NCBI GenBank assembly: GCA_900767595.1
Contig: CAAFZS010000042.1
Location: 1 to 52,737 of the forward strand
DNA from: Bacteroidales bacterium
GTDB taxonomy: Bacteria; Bacteroidota; Bacteroidia; Bacteroidales; Paludibacteraceae
DNA: 52,737 nt
Reading direction: 5' to 3'
Each line of letters opens with the position of its first letter. Position 1 is the stretch's first letter. The position numbers and the translations under genes are program-made. The notes beneath the pieces were generated by a model, which was given only the letters and a program-made list of their open reading frames with translations, was not told the origin of the DNA and did no database searches. Positions 24,129 to 32,162 of this stretch are shown in pieces.

Positions 24129-25121
24129 TTGCACAACAGCACCGGGAAGGGACTGAACCCAATCGACGGAAACGATCATAAGTTCAGTCCCTTTTTGTAG
24201 GCACCAAACCAACCCCGCCCCAAGATAAGGCACATTGCCTAACACAAGAACTGTAAGTCCTAAGGGTACAAGAATCGTCGCCAACGGCAAGACAATAAGG
24301 TTTGTCAATAGGAAATAATTGCTTAATTGATGAAAGTAATAAAGCGTAAAAGGAATCGTACCTAATTGCGCTGCCATCGAGACCCATACTAAATCAAATA
24401 CGCCGCGACCCAACTTTCCCCACAAAGGGTGATTGGTGATTTGTGATTGGTGATTTGTGATTGGTGATGAGAGTAGGGAAGAGAAGGCAACAATCGATAT
24501 CACGGCTGAATAAGAGAGTTGAAAACTAACGTTGAATAAGTCCGCCGGACGAATAGCCAAAATAAGAGCGGCAGAAAAAAAGACGATATTAAGCGTCAAA
24601 GGCGGACGGGAACAGAACCGCGCTATCTCTACGAGCGTGAGCATCAGGGCACTGCGAACCACCGAAGGACTAAGACCTGTCAACACCGCATAGGCCCAAA
24701 GTAATAGTAGGATACCAAGCGACTGAATCGCTCGCTGCCAAGTGGCTTCATAAAGCGGTTTGAACCTTCCCCCTAACGTAAGCAAAAAAACGATAATCGC
24801 ATAAACGATACCTGTATGCAGTCCGCTGACTGCCAACACATGCGCTGCTCCCGAACGCTGAAACGACTGAATAACCCCTTTATCCAAATCTCCTTTCCAC
24901 CCCAACGTAAGAGCCGAGACGGTACCTAACGCATCTCCACTTAACCCCATCGACTGATAACGATGGACCAAGGTTGTTTGCCATCGGTTAGCCGCCTTGG
25001 GGGAGATGGAGGATTGAGGAATGAGGATTGAGGAATGAGGACTAAAGTGGGCATAGAGGATGAAGCCCACGATAAGAAGGAGAAGGATAAAAGCCGGATT
25101 ACGAACGAAGAATCCTCTCAT
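24120..25121 (-). CDS. ComEC/Rec2-type DNA uptake channel core, short form
   Basis: A 333-residue membrane protein that covers the competence domain of ComEC: SGAAHVLAVSGLHTGIVYAII (about 92-112), LTGLSPSVVRSALML (about 147-161), the transmembrane bundle and MAAQLGTIPFTLYYFHQLSNYFLLTNLIVLPLATILVPLG. Full ComEC proteins (about 650-750 residues) also have an N-terminal OB-like domain and a C-terminal metallo-beta-lactamase domain; both are absent or minimal here. Two foreign-looking stretches are visible: PHSSILIPQSSISP (about 27-40) and SPITNHQSQITNHP (about 216-229), each encoded by a 14-base tandem repeat. It overlaps rpe by 4 bases, so the two are cotranslated. It may still take up DNA or be degenerate. 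Confidence 0.82.
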   Translation of the reverse strand: MRGFFVRNPAFILLLLIVGFILYAHFSPHSSILIPQSSISPKAANRWQTTLVHRYQSMGLSGDALGTVSALTLGWKGDLDKGVIQSFQRSGAAHVLAVSGLHTGIVYAIIVFLLTLGGRFKPLYEATWQRAIQSLGILLLLWAYAVLTGLSPSVVRSALMLTLVEIARFCSRPPLTLNIVFFSAALILAIRPADLFNVSFQLSYSAVISIVAFSSLLSSPITNHQSQITNHPLWGKLGRGVFDLVWVSMAAQLGTIPFTLYYFHQLSNYFLLTNLIVLPLATILVPLGLTVLVLGNVPYLGAGLVWCLQKGTELMIVSVDWVQSLPGAVVQLL

Positions 25122-25762
25122 TGTTTGATGCGTTGGATAGCCTGAATAGGATCCTGAGCTTTGAAGACCGCATTACCTGCCACCAGCACATCTGCACCGG
25201 CAGCATAGATAGAAGCGGCATTATCAACATTTATCCCACCATCCACCTCAATAAGCGTCGATAGATGACGACGGTCAATCTCCGCTCTCAAGGTGCGGAT
25301 TTTGTCGATGGATTCGGGAATAAATGCTTGTCCGCCAAAGCCTGCAAACACCGACATAACAAGTACCATATCGACCTTATCCAGATACGGGAACAACCGC
25401 TCCACCGCAATATCCGGGTTAATCGTCAGACACGTGCGAACGTTTTTTTTGCGGATGGAATCGAGAATAGGTAGCGGTTCATCGACTGCCTCCAAATGGA
25501 AACCTACACTATACGCTCCGGCGTCGCAAAAACGCTCTACATACTTTTCCGGGTGCACAATCATCAAATGCACATCCAGCGGTTTGGTACAGTGTTTTTT
25601 TATCGGTTTCATCAAAGGAAAACCGAAGGAGATATTCGGAACAAAAACACCATCCATCACATCAATATGCAACCAATCGGCATCAGAGCGATTGATCATT
25701 TCCATTTCTTGACGCAGGTTACCAAAATCAGCCGCAAGGACTGAGGGAGCAATGAGTTTCAT
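25118..25762 (-). CDS. rpe: ribulose-phosphate 3-epimerase
   Basis: A 214-residue TIM-barrel protein with all hallmarks of Rpe: APSVLAADFGNL at the start, WLHIDVMDGVFVPNISFG (metal His and Asp), DVHLMIVHPEKYV, the VLVMSVFAGFGGQAFIPESIDKI loop, and EVDGGINVDNA with GADVLVAGNAVF at the phosphate-binding end. It interconverts ribulose 5-phosphate and xylulose 5-phosphate in the pentose phosphate pathway. It lies between the helix-hairpin-helix gene (1 base upstream) and the comEC-like gene (4-base overlap) in one minus-strand operon. Confidence 0.96.
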   Translation of the reverse strand: MKLIAPSVLAADFGNLRQEMEMINRSDADWLHIDVMDGVFVPNISFGFPLMKPIKKHCTKPLDVHLMIVHPEKYVERFCDAGAYSVGFHLEAVDEPLPILDSIRKKNVRTCLTINPDIAVERLFPYLDKVDMVLVMSVFAGFGGQAFIPESIDKIRTLRAEIDRRHLSTLIEVDGGINVDNAASIYAAGADVLVAGNAVFKAQDPIQAIQRIKQ

Positions 25763-25763
25763 A

Positions 25764-26546
25764 TTATCGTTTCTTTTTTTGTGTCCAATCTAAATAAGGC
25801 ATCAGCCGCTGCGCCTGCTCTTCGTTAAAGACTTGTATCAAATCCTTTGGCTGCAACTGATATTTCCGTCGCCTTAATTCATATAACGCCTTCGCTTGCT
25901 CGTAATTAATATACGGATGTTTAGCCAGCGTTCCTATTGAAGCACTATTCACCATTATCCGTTTGGGCGGTACACTGTCCACCATCAAATGCGGCAAGAC
26001 GGTGTCAAACTTAAATCTATGCGCCGTATCCCTATCGTACCTACAAAGTACCTCTATGTCCCTTAACTGCTCCGTAGATACAAACCCGCCTAAGTCCCGA
26101 CGATACCAAATAATCTGTTTGGCGATATACGGCCCGATGCCGCGGATATATTGTAGTGTCGTCGTGTCGGCAGTATTAAGATTGAGGATGGTATCCCGTT
26201 TCCGCGTCCGTTCTTGTCTAAAACTATCCCGTTTGGCAATACGAACACTATCGTGTGTTGCTTTAACACTGTCCCAATACGCTTTAGCACTATCTCGTCG
26301 TGCTACTTTGACGCTATCCCAATACGCTTTCGCGCTATCTCGTCGTGCTACTTTGACACTATCCCAATACGCTTTCGCGCTATCGCGGCGAGCGGTGCGG
26401 ATGCTGTCCCAATTGAGTGTAGAGGAGTAGGGGTGTAGAGGGGTAGGGTGTAAAGTGTTGCGAGGAGCAAAAATGTTCACCGCGAGCATGATCCCACCAA
26501 GCACAAAAATGAGAATTAGCAGTCCGACGAGTTGATTTTTATTCAT
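25764..26546 (-). CDS. helix-hairpin-helix protein with internal repeats (ComEA-like)
   Basis: A 260-residue protein from the ATG at 26546; a TTG four codons upstream lies in the -7 box. Residues about 6-28 form a single membrane anchor. Residues about 40-115 are a charged repeat region made of about four copies of WDSVKVARRDSAKAY-like 15-residue units (45-base repeats). The rest contains two helix-hairpin-helix units: LNLNTADTTTLQYIRGIGPYIAKQIIWYR and MVNSASIGTLAKHPYINYEQAKALYELRRRK, as in ComEA/PulK-type DNA-binding proteins. The co-occurrence with a comEC core suggests a DNA-uptake function; Bacteroidota often have such HhH proteins without a proven role. The linker before the repeats (PTPLHPYSSTLN) is encoded by the tagaggagtagggg repeat. 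Confidence 0.82.
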   Translation of the reverse strand: MNKNQLVGLLILIFVLGGIMLAVNIFAPRNTLHPTPLHPYSSTLNWDSIRTARRDSAKAYWDSVKVARRDSAKAYWDSVKVARRDSAKAYWDSVKATHDSVRIAKRDSFRQERTRKRDTILNLNTADTTTLQYIRGIGPYIAKQIIWYRRDLGGFVSTEQLRDIEVLCRYDRDTAHRFKFDTVLPHLMVDSVPPKRIMVNSASIGTLAKHPYINYEQAKALYELRRRKYQLQPKDLIQVFNEEQAQRLMPYLDWTQKKKR

Positions 26547-26555
26547 TTGACGGCA

Positions 26556-26587
26556 CAAAGATACAACTTTTTTTTGATATGTGCAAA
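26556..26587 (-). promoter_or_regulatory. promoter for the HhH-rpe-comEC operon
   Basis: On the minus strand -33 TTTG (26587-26584) and -7 TATCTTTG (26563-26556), spacer 20. The -33 box again sits in the tgcaaataaatttgc palindrome. Confidence 0.85.
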
Positions 26588-27392
26588 TAAATTTGCGATT
26601 TTTATATCTCCCGCACGCCCTACGGGCTATTACGCAGATTAATCTCTCACAGATTCCACAGATTTCACTGATTATTTATAATTTATTATTTCTTTTTATT
26701 TTCGTTATGTTATCGTGAGCGAGCTCCCATAACCTAACAAAAACTAAAAAGTAAAAGGAAGGCTCCTTCGGCAAAGCCGACATCACCTTCCACACCGCAA
26801 AAAAGCGGTGTAATAATAAATTATTGGGAAGAAATTACACAGATGATTTTTGTGAGATTTTGGAATAAGGATTTTTATAAGATTTTTGAGCGCAGCGAAA
26901 TAAAAACAAGTGCTCAAACGATTTTAAGTAAATCCCCTACGAGATTTTAATAGCGTAGCGAAATATCTACTGGAAAAACAAACGCGACGCTAAGAAAATC
27001 CCAGTAAGGACGAAAGGAAAATCTGTTGAGCAATTTTGGGAAATCGGGCAAAGCCCTCAGAAATCTAACTAAAAATCAGACAAAAAATCTAACTGAACAT
27101 CAAGAGGCAAATAGGTATCTGTGGAATAAAACCACTAATAAGCCCTTATTGTGGATGCGGTAGCAGACACAGCAGGTGAGCGAAGGGAAACGAAGCGAGG
27201 CTGCACCTACTATTGATTTATTTATTTGGATTAGGAGCTCGCTCATAAAGACAAATAATAAAGAAATAGGAGGAATAAATAAGAAAATCCGTGAAATCTG
27301 TGGAATCTGTGAGAGAAATCTTAACAAAAATCATAGAAAATTTGTGTATGTCGAAAAAAAGTAGTACCTTTGCACTTGCAAAGGTTACGATT
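26588..27392. other. 805-base gene-free spacer rich in inverted repeats
   Basis: No convincing gene. It contains inverted repeats 26636-26673 and 27286-27321 (ctcacagattccacagattt and its reverse complement), an inner 12-base pair tgagcgagctcc (26716-26727) with ggagctcgctca (27234-27245), a small hairpin acaccgc/gcggtgt (26792-26811), and many short motifs of the form agcgcagcg, gcgtagcg, gcaaagcc. It resembles a decayed or non-autonomous repeat element of about 690 bases. The outer ends abut promoters on both sides. Confidence 0.7.
27341..27372 (+). promoter_or_regulatory. promoter for the mutarotase-lepA operon
   Basis: -33 TTTG (27341-27344) and -7 TACCTTTG (27365-27372), spacer 20. It begins just outside the inverted repeat at 27321. 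Confidence 0.85.
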
Positions 27393-28391
27393 ATGAAACA
27401 AAAGACATATATCATTAAAGGAAAAGGCGGAATGACCGCCGAAATCAGTACCTTCGGAGCGAAGGTGACTAAACTCATTGTCCCCACCGCCAATGGCGAC
27501 AAACGCGACGTGGTATTAGGATTCAACACCCCCGAAGAATGGGAAAGTCAAGAACTCTATTTTAATGCGGTCATCGGCCGAGTAGCGAACCGTATCAAAG
27601 ACGGTCGCTTCACCTTGGACGGCACTCCCTATCAACTCGCTGTCAATAACGGAACAAATGCTCTTCACGGAGGTCCTACCGGATTTAATGTGCGGTTATG
27701 GGAAGTGGTAGAGCAGTCTCTTCATAGTCTAACCCTCCACTACCGCGCCCAAGACGGAGAAGAAAACTATCCGGGGAACTTGGATGTTTGGGTAACCTAT
27801 ACCCTTACCAAAGAAGGAGCCCTCGCTATTCACTATAAGGCGAAGACGGATAAACCGACGATTGTAGCCTTGACCCAACACGCCTATTTCAACCTTAAGG
27901 GCGAAGGGCACGACACCGTGCGCGACCACCGGTTACAAGTCTTGGCAGACCAATACACTCCTACCGATGATACACAATGTCCGACGGGCGAGATCCTTCC
28001 CGTAGAAGGAACGCCGATGGACTTCCGTCAGCCGACCTTGATAGGGGACAGGATAGATGACCCGTTCTTCGCTTTGGGACGAGGCATAGATAATAATTGG
28101 GTGATCAATAAGGCGTTGGAACCGAGTCGGAAAGAACCCGTCTTAGCCGCCAAGGTGAGTGTGGAAGATTTGACAATGGAGGTTTATACCACCTTCCCGG
28201 GGTTACAGGTTTATACCGGCAACTGGGTAGAGCAGCATAAAGGCAAGTGCGGTAAGATGTACGATGTGCAAAACTCCGTATGCTTGGAGGCACAAAACCT
28301 GCCGGACGCTATCAATCACGCTAACTTCCCTTCGCCTATCTTGCGCCCGGAAGAAATCTATGAACAAACAACGATTTATAAGTTTATCTAA
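27393..28391 (+). CDS. galM: aldose 1-epimerase (galactose mutarotase)
   Basis: A 332-residue protein from the ATG at 27393, which follows the promoter; the frame is open upstream, but those starts precede the -7 box. The GalM features are present: VVLGFNTPEEW, FNAVIGRVANRIKDGRFTLDG, NNGTNALHGGPTGFNVRLW (first catalytic-site His), SLTLHYRAQDGEENYPGNLDVWVTYTL, LTQHAYFNLKGEG (second His) and the C-terminal CLEAQNLPDAINHANFPSPIL with the catalytic Glu. It interconverts alpha and beta anomers of galactose or glucose. The stop codon overlaps the lepA start by one base, so the two are coupled. Confidence 0.95.
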   Translation: MKQKTYIIKGKGGMTAEISTFGAKVTKLIVPTANGDKRDVVLGFNTPEEWESQELYFNAVIGRVANRIKDGRFTLDGTPYQLAVNNGTNALHGGPTGFNVRLWEVVEQSLHSLTLHYRAQDGEENYPGNLDVWVTYTLTKEGALAIHYKAKTDKPTIVALTQHAYFNLKGEGHDTVRDHRLQVLADQYTPTDDTQCPTGEILPVEGTPMDFRQPTLIGDRIDDPFFALGRGIDNNWVINKALEPSRKEPVLAAKVSVEDLTMEVYTTFPGLQVYTGNWVEQHKGKCGKMYDVQNSVCLEAQNLPDAINHANFPSPILRPEEIYEQTTIYKFI

Positions 28392-30166
28392 TGGATAAGA
28401 TTCGCAATTTTTGTATTATTGCCCACATCGATCACGGTAAATCCACCTTGGCAGACCGAATGTTAGAGATTACGCACACGGTGGATGTCAAGAAGATGGA
28501 GAACCAGGTACTCGATGACATGGACCTCGAGAAAGAGCGCGGTATCACTATCAAGAGTCATGCTATCCAGATGCAGTGGAAGGGTTATACCCTTAACCTC
28601 ATCGACACCCCGGGGCACGTGGACTTCAGTTACGAAGTGAGCCGTTCCATCGCCGCTTGCGAGGGCGCATTGTTGGTTGTAGATGCCACGCAAGGTGTGC
28701 AAGCCCAAACCATCAGTAACCTGTATATGGCGTTGGAACACGACTTGGAGATTATTCCTGTTCTCAATAAATGTGATATGGACAACGCTATGCCCGACAA
28801 GGTGGAGGACGAGATTATCGACCTTATCGGCTGCAAGCGCGAGGAGATATTACGCTGTTCCGCCAAGACAGGCGACGGCGTGCCGGAGATATTGGACGCT
28901 ATCTTAGACCGTATCCCTGCTCCCGTCGGTGACCCGAACGCTCCGCTGCAAGCGCTGGTGTTTGACTCGGTGTTCAACTCGTTTAGAGGAATCATTGCTT
29001 ATTTCCGTATCGTCAACGGCACGCTGCATAGTGGCGATTTAGTGCGGTTCGTGAATACAGGAAAAGAGTACGACGCAGACGAGATAGGTGTGCTCAAATT
29101 AGACATGCAACCCTGCCAAACTCTCAGTGCAGGGAATGTAGGATATATCATCAGCGGTATCAAGACCTCGACCGAAGTGAAGGTGGGTGATACGATAACC
29201 CATGTGGCGCAGCCTTGCGAGAAAGCGATTGCGGGTTTTGAGGAAGCCAAACCGATGGTCTTTGCCGGTGTCTATCCCATAGAAGCGGAAGATTATGAGG
29301 ACCTGCGCAGTTCGCTCGAGAAACTGCAACTCAACGACTCGTCGCTCAGTTTTATGCCGGAGAGTTCGGTTGCCTTAGGTTTCGGTTTCCGCTGCGGATT
29401 TTTGGGACTGCTGCATATGGAGATTGTGCAGGAACGACTGGACCGCGAATTCGACATGGATGTCATTACCACGGTGCCGAATGTGAGCTACAACGTATAT
29501 CTGAAGGACGGCAAGATGGTGGAGGTGCATAACCCCGCAGGAATGCCGGACTTGACGGAGATAGACCACATAGAGGAACCTTACATCCGCGCATCGATCA
29601 TTACTACCAGTGCGTTTATTGGTCCAATTATGACCCTGTGTTTAGGTAAGCGCGGTGAACTCGTTAAGCAGGATTATATTTCCGGCGACCGAATGGAACT
29701 GCTCTTCGATATGCCGCTGGGTGAGATCGTCATTGATTTCTACGATAAACTCAAATCGATCAGTAAGGGTTATGCCAGTTTCGATTGGCATACGAATGGT
29801 TTTAGACCGAGTAACCTCGTGAAACTGGATATCCTGCTCAATGGCGAACAGGTCGATGCGTTATCCACCTTGACCCATCGCGATAATGCGGAGAACTTCG
29901 GCCGTAGGATGTGCGAGAAACTCAAGGAACTGCTGCCGCGTCAACAGTTCGACATTGCTATTCAGGCAGCGATTGGTGCCAAAGTCATTGCGCGCGAGAC
30001 GGTCAAACAGGTGCGTAAGGATGTGCTTGCCAAGTGCTATGGCGGTGATGTGAGCCGTAAGCGCAAGCTGCTTGAGAAGCAGAAACGCGGTAAGAAAAGA
30101 ATGAAACAAATAGGTAATGTCGAGGTGCCGCAAAAAGCATTCTTGGCAGTATTGAAATTAGATTGA
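28391..30166 (+). CDS. lepA: elongation factor 4 (LepA)
   Basis: A 591-residue translational GTPase of normal LepA length. G motifs: AHIDHGKST (10-18), DTPGHVDFSYE (about 75-85), NKCDM (about 129-133) and SAKTGDG (about 157). The LepA-specific C-terminal domain follows, including RETVKQVRKDVLAKCYGGDVSRKRKLLEKQKRGKKRMKQIG. It acts on stalled ribosomes and is conserved in most bacteria. It is translationally coupled to galM, an unusual but not rare pairing in Bacteroidota. Confidence 0.98.
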   Translation: MDKIRNFCIIAHIDHGKSTLADRMLEITHTVDVKKMENQVLDDMDLEKERGITIKSHAIQMQWKGYTLNLIDTPGHVDFSYEVSRSIAACEGALLVVDATQGVQAQTISNLYMALEHDLEIIPVLNKCDMDNAMPDKVEDEIIDLIGCKREEILRCSAKTGDGVPEILDAILDRIPAPVGDPNAPLQALVFDSVFNSFRGIIAYFRIVNGTLHSGDLVRFVNTGKEYDADEIGVLKLDMQPCQTLSAGNVGYIISGIKTSTEVKVGDTITHVAQPCEKAIAGFEEAKPMVFAGVYPIEAEDYEDLRSSLEKLQLNDSSLSFMPESSVALGFGFRCGFLGLLHMEIVQERLDREFDMDVITTVPNVSYNVYLKDGKMVEVHNPAGMPDLTEIDHIEEPYIRASIITTSAFIGPIMTLCLGKRGELVKQDYISGDRMELLFDMPLGEIVIDFYDKLKSISKGYASFDWHTNGFRPSNLVKLDILLNGEQVDALSTLTHRDNAENFGRRMCEKLKELLPRQQFDIAIQAAIGAKVIARETVKQVRKDVLAKCYGGDVSRKRKLLEKQKRGKKRMKQIGNVEVPQKAFLAVLKLD

Positions 30167-30192
30167 AAATTTAAGATTTAAGATTGAAAATT

Positions 30193-31512
30193 ATGGAACA
30201 CTTGATTATGCCTGCTTGGGCAATGATTCCTTTCGTGGTGATGCTCTTGGCTATCGCTATCGGTCCTATTGTTGCTGAGAAGTTCTGGGAGAAAAACACA
30301 AACAAGTTATTAGTCTCTGTTGTATTAAGTCTTCCTGTGGTTGCGTTTCTACTGATGAGGCATATGGGTGTCGCATTAGTCGATACTATTTTCTTTGATT
30401 ATCTGCCATTTATTATTCTTCTGTTTTCACTTTATGTAGTGACGGGCGGAATCCATTTTGCAGGTGATCTCAAAGCCAAACCGATTGTCAACACTTTTTT
30501 CTTGGCCCTTGGTTTTGTACTAGCCAGTTTGATGGGAACGACGGGTGCGGCGATGTTACTGATTCGTCCTGTCCTTGCCACCAACCAACAACGCGAACAT
30601 AAGATTCACACCGTGCTGTTCTTTATCGCTTTGGTAGCGAACTGCGGCGGACTGCTCACTCCGCTGGGTGATCCTCCGTTGTTTATGCTTTTCTTGCGGG
30701 GAGCTTCGTTCACGTGGTTTGCTCAGTTATGGGGACCTTGGTTGTTTACGGGCGTTTTGCTGCTACTGATTTATTTCCTCGTGGATACATATTACTACCG
30801 CAAAGAGGACTGGGTGAACCTGTCTGCGGATGCGCGCGAGGTACAATCTATCACTATTCAAGGGAAAATCAATTTTGTGTGGCTCGTGGGTATCATAGCG
30901 AGTGTGGCGTTTATCAATAGAGGGTTTATTCCGGCGATGAATGATGCTGACGCTCCTTTCTATATCTGTTACCTGCGCGAGATAGCGATGCTGATTTTTG
31001 CAACGTTGTCTTTGCTGACAACGTCTAAACAAGTGCGCTACGAAGAAAATCAATATACTTGGAACTCGATTATCGAAGTGGCGGTGCTGTTTATCGGCAT
31101 TTTTGTGACGATGGCTCCTGCGCTTATCTTCCTCAAACAACACGCCGGGGAGTTAGGCCTCACGCACATCTGGCAATATTACTATGCTACGGGTGCTTTG
31201 TCGGCATTCTTGGACAACACGCCTACCGCGGTAGCCTTCCACTCGATGGCTACCGGTCTTAGTCCCGAAGTGATGGCGTCGATGGACGCGACCCTTATTG
31301 CCGGTATCCCCGAGGTGTTACTCAAAGCTATCTGTATCGGTGCCGTGTTCTTTGGTTCGCTCACGTATATCGGCAATGGACCTAACTTCATGGTCAAGTC
31401 GATTGCCGAGGCGCAAGGAGTGAAGATGCCTTCGTTCTTTGGGTATATGATTAAGTTCTCGCTGATTGTACTGTTACCTGTTTATATTCTCGTTCAAATT
31501 ATTTTCCTATGA
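30193..31512 (+). CDS. sodium:proton antiporter (UIT2/NhaD-like)
   Basis: A 439-residue polytopic membrane protein. The start is the ATG at 30193; an upstream TTG at 30184 in a repeated agatttaagattgaaaatt leader is less likely. About eleven hydrophobic segments; conserved pieces of the NhaD/UIT2 family are MGTTGAAMLLIRPVL (about 115-129), VANCGGLLTPLGDPPLFMLFLRG (about 152-174) and SAFLDNTPTAVAFHSMA (about 340-356). It probably exchanges Na+ for H+. Its stop overlaps the dedA gene start by 4 bases, and it follows lepA by 26 bases. Confidence 0.88.
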   Translation: MEHLIMPAWAMIPFVVMLLAIAIGPIVAEKFWEKNTNKLLVSVVLSLPVVAFLLMRHMGVALVDTIFFDYLPFIILLFSLYVVTGGIHFAGDLKAKPIVNTFFLALGFVLASLMGTTGAAMLLIRPVLATNQQREHKIHTVLFFIALVANCGGLLTPLGDPPLFMLFLRGASFTWFAQLWGPWLFTGVLLLLIYFLVDTYYYRKEDWVNLSADAREVQSITIQGKINFVWLVGIIASVAFINRGFIPAMNDADAPFYICYLREIAMLIFATLSLLTTSKQVRYEENQYTWNSIIEVAVLFIGIFVTMAPALIFLKQHAGELGLTHIWQYYYATGALSAFLDNTPTAVAFHSMATGLSPEVMASMDATLIAGIPEVLLKAICIGAVFFGSLTYIGNGPNFMVKSIAEAQGVKMPSFFGYMIKFSLIVLLPVYILVQIIFL

Positions 31513-32162
31513 GTTTCGTAGATAACGTTATCGCTTGGTACTCTGCCCATATGAACTATGCGTCCATCGCAGGGCTGATGGCAATAGAATCGTCGTTTAT
31601 TCCTTTTCCCAGTGAGGTGGTTATCCCGCCCGCCGCTTTTGTGGCGTCAGACCCGGCGAGCAGTTTGTGTGTGAGCGATACGTATTTGATTAATATAGGA
31701 CTGATTATCCTTGTCGGCACGATTGGTGCCATGGTCGGAGCTATCATCAATTACCTGCTGGCGATGTGGCTGGGACGGCCTATCATCTATAAGTTTGCAG
31801 ACAGTAAGTTAGGACACCTGTGCCTGCTCAGCAGCGAGAAGGTACAAAAAGCGGAAGACTACTTCAACGATCACGGCAAAGTCTCTACTTTTGTAGGCCG
31901 ACTTATTCCTGCCATCCGTCAACTCATCAGTATCCCTGCGGGATTGAGTAAGATGCACTTCGGTCAGTTCTTGCTCTATACGTTTTTAGGGGCGTTTATC
32001 TGGAACACTATCTTGGCAGCATTAGGCTACGTGGCGAATGGTCAGATGGACCTTATTCACAAATATAGCCACGAACTAAGCGTGGCTATACTGATTGTGT
32101 TTGCAGTTGCGGTTGCGGTACTTGTCCTTAAGAAAGTTCTTTCCCGCCGCACGAAAGCTTAA
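31509..32162 (+). CDS. DedA family membrane protein
   Basis: A 217-residue DedA/SNARE-associated (VTT) protein: ASIAGLMAIESSFIPFPSEVVIPPAAF (conserved E and F-P-S-E), then the glycine-rich membrane segment, FNDHGKVSTFVGRLIPAIRQLISIPAGLSKMHFGQFLLYTFLGAFIWNTIL with the conserved G-R-x-x-P-x-x-R motif. DedA proteins include undecaprenyl-phosphate and phospholipid translocases. It is coupled to the antiporter gene and ends tail to tail with ftsZ, overlapping it by 4 bases. Confidence 0.93.
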   Translation: MSFVDNVIAWYSAHMNYASIAGLMAIESSFIPFPSEVVIPPAAFVASDPASSLCVSDTYLINIGLIILVGTIGAMVGAIINYLLAMWLGRPIIYKFADSKLGHLCLLSSEKVQKAEDYFNDHGKVSTFVGRLIPAIRQLISIPAGLSKMHFGQFLLYTFLGAFIWNTILAALGYVANGQMDLIHKYSHELSVAILIVFAVAVAVLVLKKVLSRRTKA

